This document shows positions 1 through 5,684 of a stretch of DNA of 8,714 bases, one piece after another. The translations under genes were made by a program, and so were the position numbers. Source of the stretch: Zwartia sp. (lineage in GTDB: Bacteria; Pseudomonadota; Gammaproteobacteria; Burkholderiales; Burkholderiaceae_B); the NCBI GenBank assembly GCA_030653405.1, contig JAURZO010000124.1, positions 1 through 8,714 on the forward strand, written 5' to 3'. The first letter of the stretch is position 1. Every line of letters begins with the position of its first letter. The notes beneath the pieces were generated by a model, which was not told the origin of the DNA, did no database searches, and saw nothing but the letters and a program-made list of their open reading frames with translations.

Positions 1-864
1 GTGCTGTGCCACTGCGGTCTTGAGCTGGGTCTCAAGCTTTGATGAACGAGTCTGCAGGGTTTCGCGTTCGGCTCTTGTGTTGCTCAAATCCTGATGCAGA
101 GTATCGAGTGTCTGTTTCTTGGCGGCCTCTGCTTGAGCCGCAGCTCTTGTGGCAGCCACGCTTTGTGTCCGACCATAAACGGCATGGCCAATTTTTGGAT
201 TTAGTGCATGGATGTAGGCAGCGCGTTTAAATCCATGCTCGGCTAACCATTGATCAACACTCACGAGATCGGCGCCACTGGGCTCGCCTCTAAAACCTGC
301 CTCGGCGATCACGCGCACGCACACTAGGCTAGTGGATTCTAATAAGTGTTGTCCGCCAGACAGGATTCGAATGGCAGGCAGGCAATCCACGACAAGCCAT
401 TGCGGCTCGCTGACAGGATGAACTGGCGTGCTGATGAAGGCAGCGGCGGCATGATCGAGCGTTGTCGCTTCGCGTTGACTGCGCTTGGATAGCGTCAGGC
501 TCGACCAGACCATTCTGAGGAAATTAGGATCCACCAAGCCACTTTCTGAGGGGTTACTGGCCTCATAAAACTCGACAAGACCCTCGGTATCGGCAATTAC
601 TTGTGACTGCGCTTCAATCACTTCAGGGGAGACGGCAGTCGCTTTTAACTGATCGACTGCGACAGGCTCAGCACCGATAATGAGTGCTTTTGATAAAGGC
701 CAATGCAGCCAAACAGCAGCCTCGTCTGGGGTGGCACTCATACCTACATGGACGATCCGCGCGGGTGGCTGAAGCACCGCTAAGGCGTTGAGCCACGCCC
801 CGAGAGACTGGGATGAGCCTACTGGCTGAGCTGGGCTTTTGGAAGCGAATGCGGCCTTTTTCAT
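1..864 (-). CDS. FkbM-methyltransferase-like head with coiled coil, 3' end off window
   Basis: Partial gene: 288 codons are visible with no stop before the left edge. The ATG (864-862) overlaps the TGA of the upstream gene (863-861) as ATGA and has a good ribosome site, GAGGAAG, six bases upstream. Residues about 35-232 follow the layout of FkbM-family SAM methyltransferases: IVHVG (37-41) in the place of motif I, GAEP (64-67), a FYEASNPSESGL stretch (99-110), TTLD (134-137), WLVVDCLPAIRIL (156-168) and IGHAVYGR (225-232). The glycine-rich SAM loop is not conserved (GMSATPDE), and the usual 'LKiDveGaE' block reads VVDCLPAIRIL, so catalysis is doubtful. From about residue 233 the sequence becomes Ala/Gln/Glu/Lys-rich and heptad-like, which marks the start of a coiled coil continuing past base 1. 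It is probably cotranscribed with the sulfotransferase-like gene. The family assignment is by pattern; the pseudoenzyme reading is inference. Confidence 0.72.
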   Translation of the reverse strand, partial: MKKAAFASKSPAQPVGSSQSLGAWLNALAVLQPPARIVHVGMSATPDEAAVWLHWPLSKALIIGAEPVAVDQLKATAVSPEVIEAQSQVIADTEGLVEFYEASNPSESGLVDPNFLRMVWSSLTLSKRSQREATTLDHAAAAFISTPVHPVSEPQWLVVDCLPAIRILSGGQHLLESTSLVCVRVIAEAGFRGEPSGADLVSVDQWLAEHGFKRAAYIHALNPKIGHAVYGRTQSVAATRAAAQAEAAKKQTLDTLHQDLSNTRAERETLQTRSSKLETQLKTAVAQH

Positions 865-3659
865 GAACGACTTCCTCGTTTAGCACGTGGAGCCGCGCGC
901 TTGGGTTTTTCTGGAGCAACGGGTGGCTCAGCGACTTGTTTAGTGGAGCGGAGTGCGAGGATCTTGCTGGTTGTCTGAGCCATTTGCTGCCAGTCCGTCC
1001 AGCCACGCTTGACACTTGCGCCTGCGGTTTCTAACTCGCTTAATAACGTGGGGATCTGATGGATCAGCACCGACAGAAAATGTCGATCAGCAGCGGGGAG
1101 CTTTTCCCAAACCTGGAGATCCATGGACTCGGGCAACGCAAAGCGTAACTCAAGCTTGGCACCGAAATCATCGTAGGACTCGTCAAACCATCCGCTGAGT
1201 GCTGCACGTCCGCTGGTCTCAGGGAACTCTAGTTTGGGATACTGTCCAAACGCTTTAGGACGAACGTTGGCGCAGGATACTCTGAAATCAAAGTCAAGCA
1301 TGCGCTTGCCACCGATTAATACATTTTTAAAGTCTAACCACAGGTGCTCATAGTCTGGATTGACTTGCGCACGTTTGAGGCTAATCGTATCAAAGCGAAA
1401 TACAGTCGGTATTTGAGCCAGGCGTTCTTGGAGGGCGCGCAGGGCCTCGGGTGTGTTTGTCGCACTGACACCATCGGCGCGCTTGAGCAATCCTGGTGCA
1501 TTCAGGACCTTGAGCAGTGCCGTAATGATCGCTTGAATGAGATCCCAGTCACTGAGACTGAGTTGCAGGAGTGTTTCTACACGCTTGGGGACGGTTGTCT
1601 TGTTGCCTGTGGCAGTGATGATCAGGGTCTGATCGGATGCAGCGACCGCGGGCCAACGTAAGAGCAGGTTTTGATCACCAACCCGTCTTGGCAGCTCCAG
1701 TACAGCGACGCCATCCTCGATGGAGGTTTTGAACTCAAGCTCTGGCAGGAGGCGGCCTGCTGCTTCGAGGCCTTTTAGGCGCCAGAGTAGAGGTTCGTTG
1801 GCTGGGTTGGGATCTGTTGCGGTTGGGTCGGTGGTTGCCTCCGTTACAGCCTGGATCTCCGCGGACTCCAAATCAAAGTAGTCAGGGATGCGTTGCAACA
1901 TCCGCTTCCAACGCTGGTCCGCTTGCTCGACTTCGTGCTTGGTGTCCTGATATTTGAGGAAGTAGTTTTCGAGTTCTTCTTGTACTTGGTGCAATTGAGC
2001 TAGGAGCAGATCGGCTTCTTCTTGTGTTTCCTTGAATTGAGCCGTCACTTCGTCATGCTGGGTCTGCAGGGCTTTTAACTGCTGGTTTTGCTGAGAGGAG
2101 GACTTTTCGAGGTTTGCGTGCTCGGTGGTCTTAGTGGCTAGTTGGGCTTTTAGGGCTTCTAGTTGCTTTGTAAATTCGCTGGACTGAGTTTTTTGCGCAC
2201 CGAGTCCTGCTTGAGCGGCTTGAAGCTCTTTCTGGAGCTTTTCAAATTCGGCCGTCTTATTAACGAGCTGTGCTTTGAGCTGATCCTTTTCTTTGGCAAG
2301 TGCTTCAACTTTTGCTTTCAGAGGAGGAAGCTCAGTCTGCACAGCATCGAGCGATTTCTTGATATGAGCGGCGTTTGCTTGGGAATCTTTAATCTGCTTT
2401 TCGCTTTCTTGGTGCTTGAGGAAGTAGGTTTCTAACTCTTCTTGCACTTGATGTAGTTGAGCAAGCAGCAGGTCAGCTTCTTCCTGCGTTTCCTTATGCT
2501 GAGCTGTCACTTCATCGTGCTTGGACTGCAGGGTTTGTATCTGCTGGTTTTGCTGAGCGGACGACTTTTCGAGATTTGCGTACTCGGTGGTTTTAGTGGC
2601 TAGCTGAGCGGCAAGTTGCTCTTTTTCTCTGGCAAGTGCTTCAGACTCAGCCCTTAACGTCGGCAACTCAGCCTGTGCGGTATCGAGTGATTTCTTAAGC
2701 TGAGCGACTTCTGCCTGGACGGTTTCGGCCGCTGTCGTGCTCACATCAAGCTGAGTCCGTGTAGTCTCGAGTGCTTCTTGCAGTTGCTGGCGCTCGCCTT
2801 GAATATGTTCTCGCTCGACTTGTGCAGCCAAGATCGCGCGTTGCAGCTTTTCGCTTTGCTCTTGCTGCTGATGAAGACTGGCTTGCAAGGCTTGGTCGAC
2901 GTTGGACTTCTCGTCTCGGTACGCATCGACGGCCACGGATACGTCCACGTCAAAGGCATTTCCGCCGGGTGTGCCAATGGGGGTGGCGCTCGACCAGAGC
3001 TCGCTTTGTAGGGCTTGCCATTGATCGTCCGCTTGGCTCAGACCACTCGCCAAAAAACGCGTCATTGTGGAAAACTGGAGTGCGGCCAGACTCGGAAAAT
3101 GTACTTTTTCCAGCTCAACGCCCCAGGCTTGCTGGCAGGCCTTGATCAGACCGACGGGATTCTCGATGCACTGGTCGACATCCACCAGCACGGTTTTATT
3201 CGGAAACCGGTGATAAAACTGCAGCATCTGCATATGCTGGGCGGCCCATCGCTCCATCAGCACGCTCACGGCGGGCATCGGCTCGCCAGAGTCAAGTGCG
3301 TGGGCGATATAGCGCTGTGCCGAGGTGACAACCAGCACAAACCGCAGCTGTGGATCAAAGCTCTGCCAAAAATCCAGCAGCGGTAGCGACTGGACGCTCG
3401 ACCATCCCCACACGGGTTGATCGAGGTTCGCCAGAAATAGGTCGCTGGCGAGTTGTTCCCAGACGCGACCCAGCTCGACGACACCAGGCTCGGTGGCAAG
3501 CTCTTTGTTGCGGCTCTGCACTTGGGTGTGCCAAAACTCGATCGTGAGATTGTCATCGCGCTTGGATGATCGGGCCAGCCCCATTCCCCCTTGGGTCAAA
3601 ATCCCATCGATATAGGAGAGGTCACTTGGGCTCGCACCCGTAATGCAGAGGGTTTTCAT
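861..3659 (-). CDS. Sulfotransferase-like head, long coiled coil and unknown C-terminal domain
   Basis: A 932-residue protein from ATG 3659. An in-frame TTG at 3710 would add 17 residues, but family-like sequence begins only at MKTLCITG; neither start has a clear Shine-Dalgarno. Residues 1-200 follow a sulfotransferase layout: a beta strand and loop (CITGASPSDL, 5-14), a strand FVLVVTS (107-113), and a late VLVDVDQCIENPVGLI (157-172) resembling the family's 'l.dy.~l..dP'. The 5'-phosphosulfate loop (usually R/K-S-G-T) reads PSDL, and the 3'-phosphate Arg and Ser positions appear as T112 and A119, so PAPS binding is doubtful. Residues about 255-585 form a Glu/Gln/Lys/Leu-rich coiled coil with a duplicated 67-residue module. 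Residues about 622-905 form a globular domain I do not recognise. The tail (912-932) is rich in Lys, Arg and Pro. No signal peptide or membrane segment is seen. It probably acts in the cytoplasm as a scaffold or partner in glycan synthesis (inference). Confidence 0.8.
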   Translation of the reverse strand: MKTLCITGASPSDLSYIDGILTQGGMGLARSSKRDDNLTIEFWHTQVQSRNKELATEPGVVELGRVWEQLASDLFLANLDQPVWGWSSVQSLPLLDFWQSFDPQLRFVLVVTSAQRYIAHALDSGEPMPAVSVLMERWAAQHMQMLQFYHRFPNKTVLVDVDQCIENPVGLIKACQQAWGVELEKVHFPSLAALQFSTMTRFLASGLSQADDQWQALQSELWSSATPIGTPGGNAFDVDVSVAVDAYRDEKSNVDQALQASLHQQQEQSEKLQRAILAAQVEREHIQGERQQLQEALETTRTQLDVSTTAAETVQAEVAQLKKSLDTAQAELPTLRAESEALAREKEQLAAQLATKTTEYANLEKSSAQQNQQIQTLQSKHDEVTAQHKETQEEADLLLAQLHQVQEELETYFLKHQESEKQIKDSQANAAHIKKSLDAVQTELPPLKAKVEALAKEKDQLKAQLVNKTAEFEKLQKELQAAQAGLGAQKTQSSEFTKQLEALKAQLATKTTEHANLEKSSSQQNQQLKALQTQHDEVTAQFKETQEEADLLLAQLHQVQEELENYFLKYQDTKHEVEQADQRWKRMLQRIPDYFDLESAEIQAVTEATTDPTATDPNPANEPLLWRLKGLEAAGRLLPELEFKTSIEDGVAVLELPRRVGDQNLLLRWPAVAASDQTLIITATGNKTTVPKRVETLLQLSLSDWDLIQAIITALLKVLNAPGLLKRADGVSATNTPEALRALQERLAQIPTVFRFDTISLKRAQVNPDYEHLWLDFKNVLIGGKRMLDFDFRVSCANVRPKAFGQYPKLEFPETSGRAALSGWFDESYDDFGAKLELRFALPESMDLQVWEKLPAADRHFLSVLIHQIPTLLSELETAGASVKRGWTDWQQMAQTTSKILALRSTKQVAEPPVAPEKPKRAAPRAKRGSRS
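871..877 (-). promoter_or_regulatory. Ribosome binding site of the FkbM-like gene
   Basis: On the minus strand GAGGAAG lies six bases before the ATG at 864. It sits inside the 3' coding end of the preceding gene, whose stop overlaps this start. The arrangement indicates translational coupling and supports ATG 864 as the true start. Confidence 0.7.
1947..2147 (-). repeat. Coiled-coil module, copy 2 (residues 505-571)
   Basis: Second copy of the 67-residue module. The flanking KKSLD..ELP..KAKVEALA segment (residues 434-454) also has an earlier partner at 322-342, so the duplication is longer than the module. About 40 extra residues in the second unit (roughly 466-506) give it a longer spacing than the first. 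Confidence 0.85.
2409..2609 (-). repeat. Coiled-coil module, copy 1 (residues 351-417)
   Basis: First copy of a 67-residue module that recurs 154 residues (462 bp) later; 57 of 67 residues are identical by my alignment. It contains the motif ADLLLAQLHQVQEELE followed by YFLK. Many codons differ silently between the copies, which suggests an old duplication kept by protein-level selection. Confidence 0.85.
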
Positions 3660-3748
3660 TGGCTGGAAATGTGGTTGTGTGATTGAACTTGCAGCTTGAC
3701 TGATGTGCAAATTTTACTTTTTGAGAGGTATAGCTACCGCAGGTAAAT

Positions 3749-3761
3749 GACTGAGTCAGTC
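3749..3761. promoter_or_regulatory. 13-bp palindrome, possible operator
   Basis: GACTGAGTCAGTC has perfect 6-bp arms around one central base. It lies just downstream of the putative minus-strand start site. It is not followed by a T-run in either direction, so an operator fits better than a terminator. The hexamer GACTGA recurs at 3698-3703 and, inverted, at 3838-3843. Confidence 0.4.
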
Positions 3762-3779
3762 TTCACCATTCGATATACA

Positions 3780-3807
3780 GATCTAGTACAGAAACGATAC
3801 ATGTCAA
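3780..3807 (-). promoter_or_regulatory. Putative sigma70 promoter for the coiled-coil operon
   Basis: On the minus strand a perfect -35 TTGACA (3807-3802) is followed after 16 bp by TAGATC (3785-3780), a poor -10 with 3 of 6 matches. Transcription would start near 3773, leaving a leader of about 114 bases before ATG 3659. The consensus -35 is the main support; the weak -10 suggests activator dependence or a wrong call. Confidence 0.4.
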
Positions 3808-3810
3808 ATT

Positions 3811-3850
3811 TCAAACTGACCAAATGATAACGAGTATTCAGTCAGTTTGA
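3811..3850. repeat. 10-bp perfect inverted repeat
   Basis: TCAAACTGAC (3811-3820) and GTCAGTTTGA (3841-3850) are exact reverse complements around a 20-base AT-rich spacer. A further TGTC (3802-3805) and GACA (3851-3854) could pair across a 5-base bulge. It lies immediately upstream of the putative minus-strand -35 and about 35 bp upstream of the putative plus-strand -35. A two-half-site regulator site or a transcribed hairpin is possible; there is no T-run for a terminator. Confidence 0.55.
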
Positions 3851-3886
3851 GACACAAATTGAAGAAAATATTACCGAAAATTACTT

Positions 3887-3917
3887 TTGATCTTATATCC
3901 TTCGTCAACTATATACT
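3887..3917 (+). promoter_or_regulatory. Putative sigma70 promoter for the glycosyltransferase
   Basis: TTGATC (3887-3892, 4 of 6 matches) is followed by overlapping -10 candidates: TATATA (3910-3915, 17-bp spacing) or TATACT (3912-3917, 5 of 6 matches, 19-bp spacing). Transcription would start around 3922-3925, about 100 bases before the glycosyltransferase ATG and close to the ATG of the 35-codon ORF at 3924. Confidence 0.35.
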
Positions 3918-3923
3918 TTCTCA

Positions 3924-4031
3924 ATGGAATGTATACAAATTTACGCCGGTGTCATGATGATCGCAATAACCTTGGATGGCGTGAGCTTGGATCCTGATCT
4001 CAGACGCGCGACATTGATTGTCCGGTCATGA
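3924..4031 (+). CDS. Possible 35-aa leader ORF or displaced N-terminus of the glycosyltransferase
   Basis: An open frame from ATG 3924 (internal ATGs at 3954 and 3957) ends in TGA at 4029-4031, overlapping the glycosyltransferase ATG (4028) as ATGA. No Shine-Dalgarno precedes any of its starts. Its C-terminal part contains ITLDGVSLDPDLRRATL, which looks protein-like and could continue naturally into the glycosyltransferase N-terminus in another frame. It may be a coupled leader peptide, the remnant of a longer N-terminus cut off by a frameshift, or chance. Confidence 0.25.
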   Translation: MECIQIYAGVMMIAITLDGVSLDPDLRRATLIVRS

Positions 4032-5401
4032 GCGCCAACATCCTCTCTCTCATCCTCTCCATGCGAGAGGATCTGCGCGCGATCGGCTTTGATCGTCCGG
4101 AAAATGCCCCCGCCTTTAGGCAGTGGCTCCTGAACCATGGCATCCACGAGTATCCCGGCCTCAGGGCGATCCTGATGCAACTGGCGGGGCAACAGGTCGC
4201 AGCCACTGACCCTGCGCGTGCCCCCTCCCCCTTTGGTGTCAATCTCGTGGGTTATGCCTTTGGTGAGCTCGGGATCGGCGAGGATGTCCGGATGGCGGGA
4301 CGGGCTTTGTTAACGACGTCGGTGCCCACCACGCTGGTGAACTTCAAGCCGGGTGACGACATCCCGCAACAGGACTTTAGTATGGCGGAGCATGTCTCAG
4401 ACGATGCCCCCTACGGGATCAATATTTTTTGCATGACCGCCCAGGAGAATGCGCGTCATTTTCTGGAGCTGGGCGAGGGACGCCATGGAGGCCAGTATGC
4501 TGGCCGCTACAACATCGGCTACTGGCCATGGGAGCTCTCGGGCTGGCCCAAGGATTGGGAGCTTTCCTTTGATCTGGTGGACGAGGTCTGGGTCTCGACC
4601 TGGCACACCTATCAGTCCTTGGCGGACATCTGCCCCAAGCCTCTGTTTCACATGCCGATGGCCGTGGTGTTGCCGCAGGTCAAACGCTTTGTCAGCAAGG
4701 CGCAGGCGCGGAAGTATTTTAAGTTGCCCTGTGTGAACGCACAAAGCGGTCATTCAGCGCCCGCTCCCACGCTCTTTTGTTTTTCCTTTGATCTGAACTC
4801 CTCGATCCATCGTAAAAACCCCCATGCCTGCGTCGACGCCTTTCTCAAAGCGTTCCCCCCGCGCAAGTACGGTAGAGATAAAGTCGGCCTGGTCATCAAG
4901 GTCCATACGCCCAAGCAGGCTCATCCTGTTTGGGAAAAGCTCAAGCGTCTGGTTGCAGCCGACGACAGGATCCACATCATCGAGGGCACCCTGCCCAAGC
5001 CGGAGTTGTTGGCGCTCTATCAGGCGTGTGACTGCTTTTTGTCGTTGCATCGGGCCGAGGGTTTTGGCCGGGGGATTGCTGAGGCGCTCAAGCTTGGTTT
5101 GCATGTCATCACGACGGGCTATTCTGGCAACGTGGACTTTTGCCAACCGCCCCATGCCGATCTGGTCAACTACACCCTCATCCCCGTCAAGAAAGGCCAA
5201 TACCCCTATGCGCGTGGCCAAGTCTGGGCCGATCCCGATGTGGCGCACGCCGCGCGCCTGATGAAACGCTTTGTTGATCAGCGCGAGGCCTTTGTCCCAA
5301 AGACCCGTTGGCCACAGTTCTCGGCCGCGGTGGTGGGGAAACAATACAAGAAAAGACTGGAGCAGATCCGGGCTGAAAACCCTGGGTTGTTTCTGGGGTG
5401 A
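4028..5401 (+). CDS. GT4-type glycosyltransferase (GT-B fold)
   Basis: This 457-residue protein probably transfers a sugar from a nucleotide-sugar donor during surface glycan assembly in the cytoplasm; donor and acceptor cannot be told. Residues about 10-45 hold a charged module ending WLLNHGIHEYPGLR, which I recall as a linker element in other multi-domain glycosyltransferases. The N-terminal Rossmann half starts at GVNLVGYAFGELGIGED (70-86) and contains YNIGYWPWEL (161-170). The C-terminal half carries the GT4 E-x7-E signature, with E344 and E352 in HRAEGFGRGIAEALKLG. Upstream, the frame is open only to 3998 and has no ATG, GTG or TTG before 4028, so ATG 4028 is the only standard start, though it has no clear ribosome site. 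The gene is divergent from the coiled-coil pair, and all three suggest one glycan locus. The fold and family are secure; the specific reaction is unknown. Confidence 0.88.
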   Translation: MSANILSLILSMREDLRAIGFDRPENAPAFRQWLLNHGIHEYPGLRAILMQLAGQQVAATDPARAPSPFGVNLVGYAFGELGIGEDVRMAGRALLTTSVPTTLVNFKPGDDIPQQDFSMAEHVSDDAPYGINIFCMTAQENARHFLELGEGRHGGQYAGRYNIGYWPWELSGWPKDWELSFDLVDEVWVSTWHTYQSLADICPKPLFHMPMAVVLPQVKRFVSKAQARKYFKLPCVNAQSGHSAPAPTLFCFSFDLNSSIHRKNPHACVDAFLKAFPPRKYGRDKVGLVIKVHTPKQAHPVWEKLKRLVAADDRIHIIEGTLPKPELLALYQACDCFLSLHRAEGFGRGIAEALKLGLHVITTGYSGNVDFCQPPHADLVNYTLIPVKKGQYPYARGQVWADPDVAHAARLMKRFVDQREAFVPKTRWPQFSAAVVGKQYKKRLEQIRAENPGLFLG

Positions 5402-5684
5402 TGGGCCTCCAAGTTTGGCTGAGTATGTCTGTATAGAGGCAGATGAAGCTATTGCAGCGTTGAGGCGAAGAGCCAAATATTACCAATTACTACTACCACT
5501 AATATTTCATGAATACTATCTTTAATTAGTATATTTATGTAATATGCGCTCGCGTATGGCATCTCATATCTGAATGCCGATTTCGCACTGACGTCCCGAG
5601 CGGCCAACGGCATATTGGGAATGCAGATGAATCAAGATTTAACTGACTACTCACCCTGAATAAGCAGCAAAATCAGTATCTGAC
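5402..5684. other. Intergenic spacer between glycosyltransferase and PAS-EAL gene
   Basis: A 283-bp spacer, AT-rich around 5475-5545. It holds a 6-bp inverted repeat, ATACTA (5513-5518) and TAGTAT (5527-5532), and a 5-bp one, GGCAT (5558-5562) and ATGCC (5574-5578). Neither is followed by a T-run, so I cannot name a terminator. A weak promoter for the next gene could be TTGGGA (5615-5620) and TTTAAC (5638-5643) with 17-bp spacing. ACTGAC occurs at 5587 and 5642. No convincing gene is seen. Confidence 0.6.

Larger units (their letters stand above)
3660..4027. other. AT-rich divergent intergenic region
   Basis: This 368-bp region separates the minus-strand coiled-coil gene from the plus-strand glycosyltransferase. 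From about 3700 to 3950 it is clearly richer in A and T than the flanking genes. It holds putative promoters in both directions, a 13-bp palindrome, a 10-bp inverted repeat and several copies of GACTGA/TCAGTC. Apart from a short 35-codon ORF running into the glycosyltransferase start, I see no gene in it. Confidence 0.8.

Noticed and set aside
668..1661. Short open frames on both strands across 668-1661
   Set aside because: They overlap the two coiled-coil genes in other frames and show no motif or ribosome site of their own.
1947..2609. CRISPR-like or tandem DNA repeat
   Set aside because: The repetition is two diverged 201-bp copies in frame within a coiled-coil coding region, not short identical repeats with unique spacers.
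3660..3710. Extended 949-residue form of the coiled-coil gene starting at TTG 3710
   Set aside because: The start would be a TTG without a clear ribosome site, and the added 17 residues precede the family-like MKTLCITG. ATG 3659 is preferred.
4754..5476. 240-codon open frame on the minus strand
   Set aside because: It is antisense to the well-supported glycosyltransferase, and its translation shows no recognisable motifs.
5414..5477. Inverted repeat TTTGGCT / AGCCAAA after the glycosyltransferase
   Set aside because: Seven-base arms with a 50-base loop and no T-run do not make a terminator; likely coincidence.
5271..5525. 84-codon plus-strand frame whose tail (EADEAIAALRRRAK) looks coding-like beyond the glycosyltransferase
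   Set aside because: Most of it overlaps the glycosyltransferase in another frame, and the remaining 40 or so codons have no start with a ribosome site or family resemblance. It could be a remnant, but chance is simpler.
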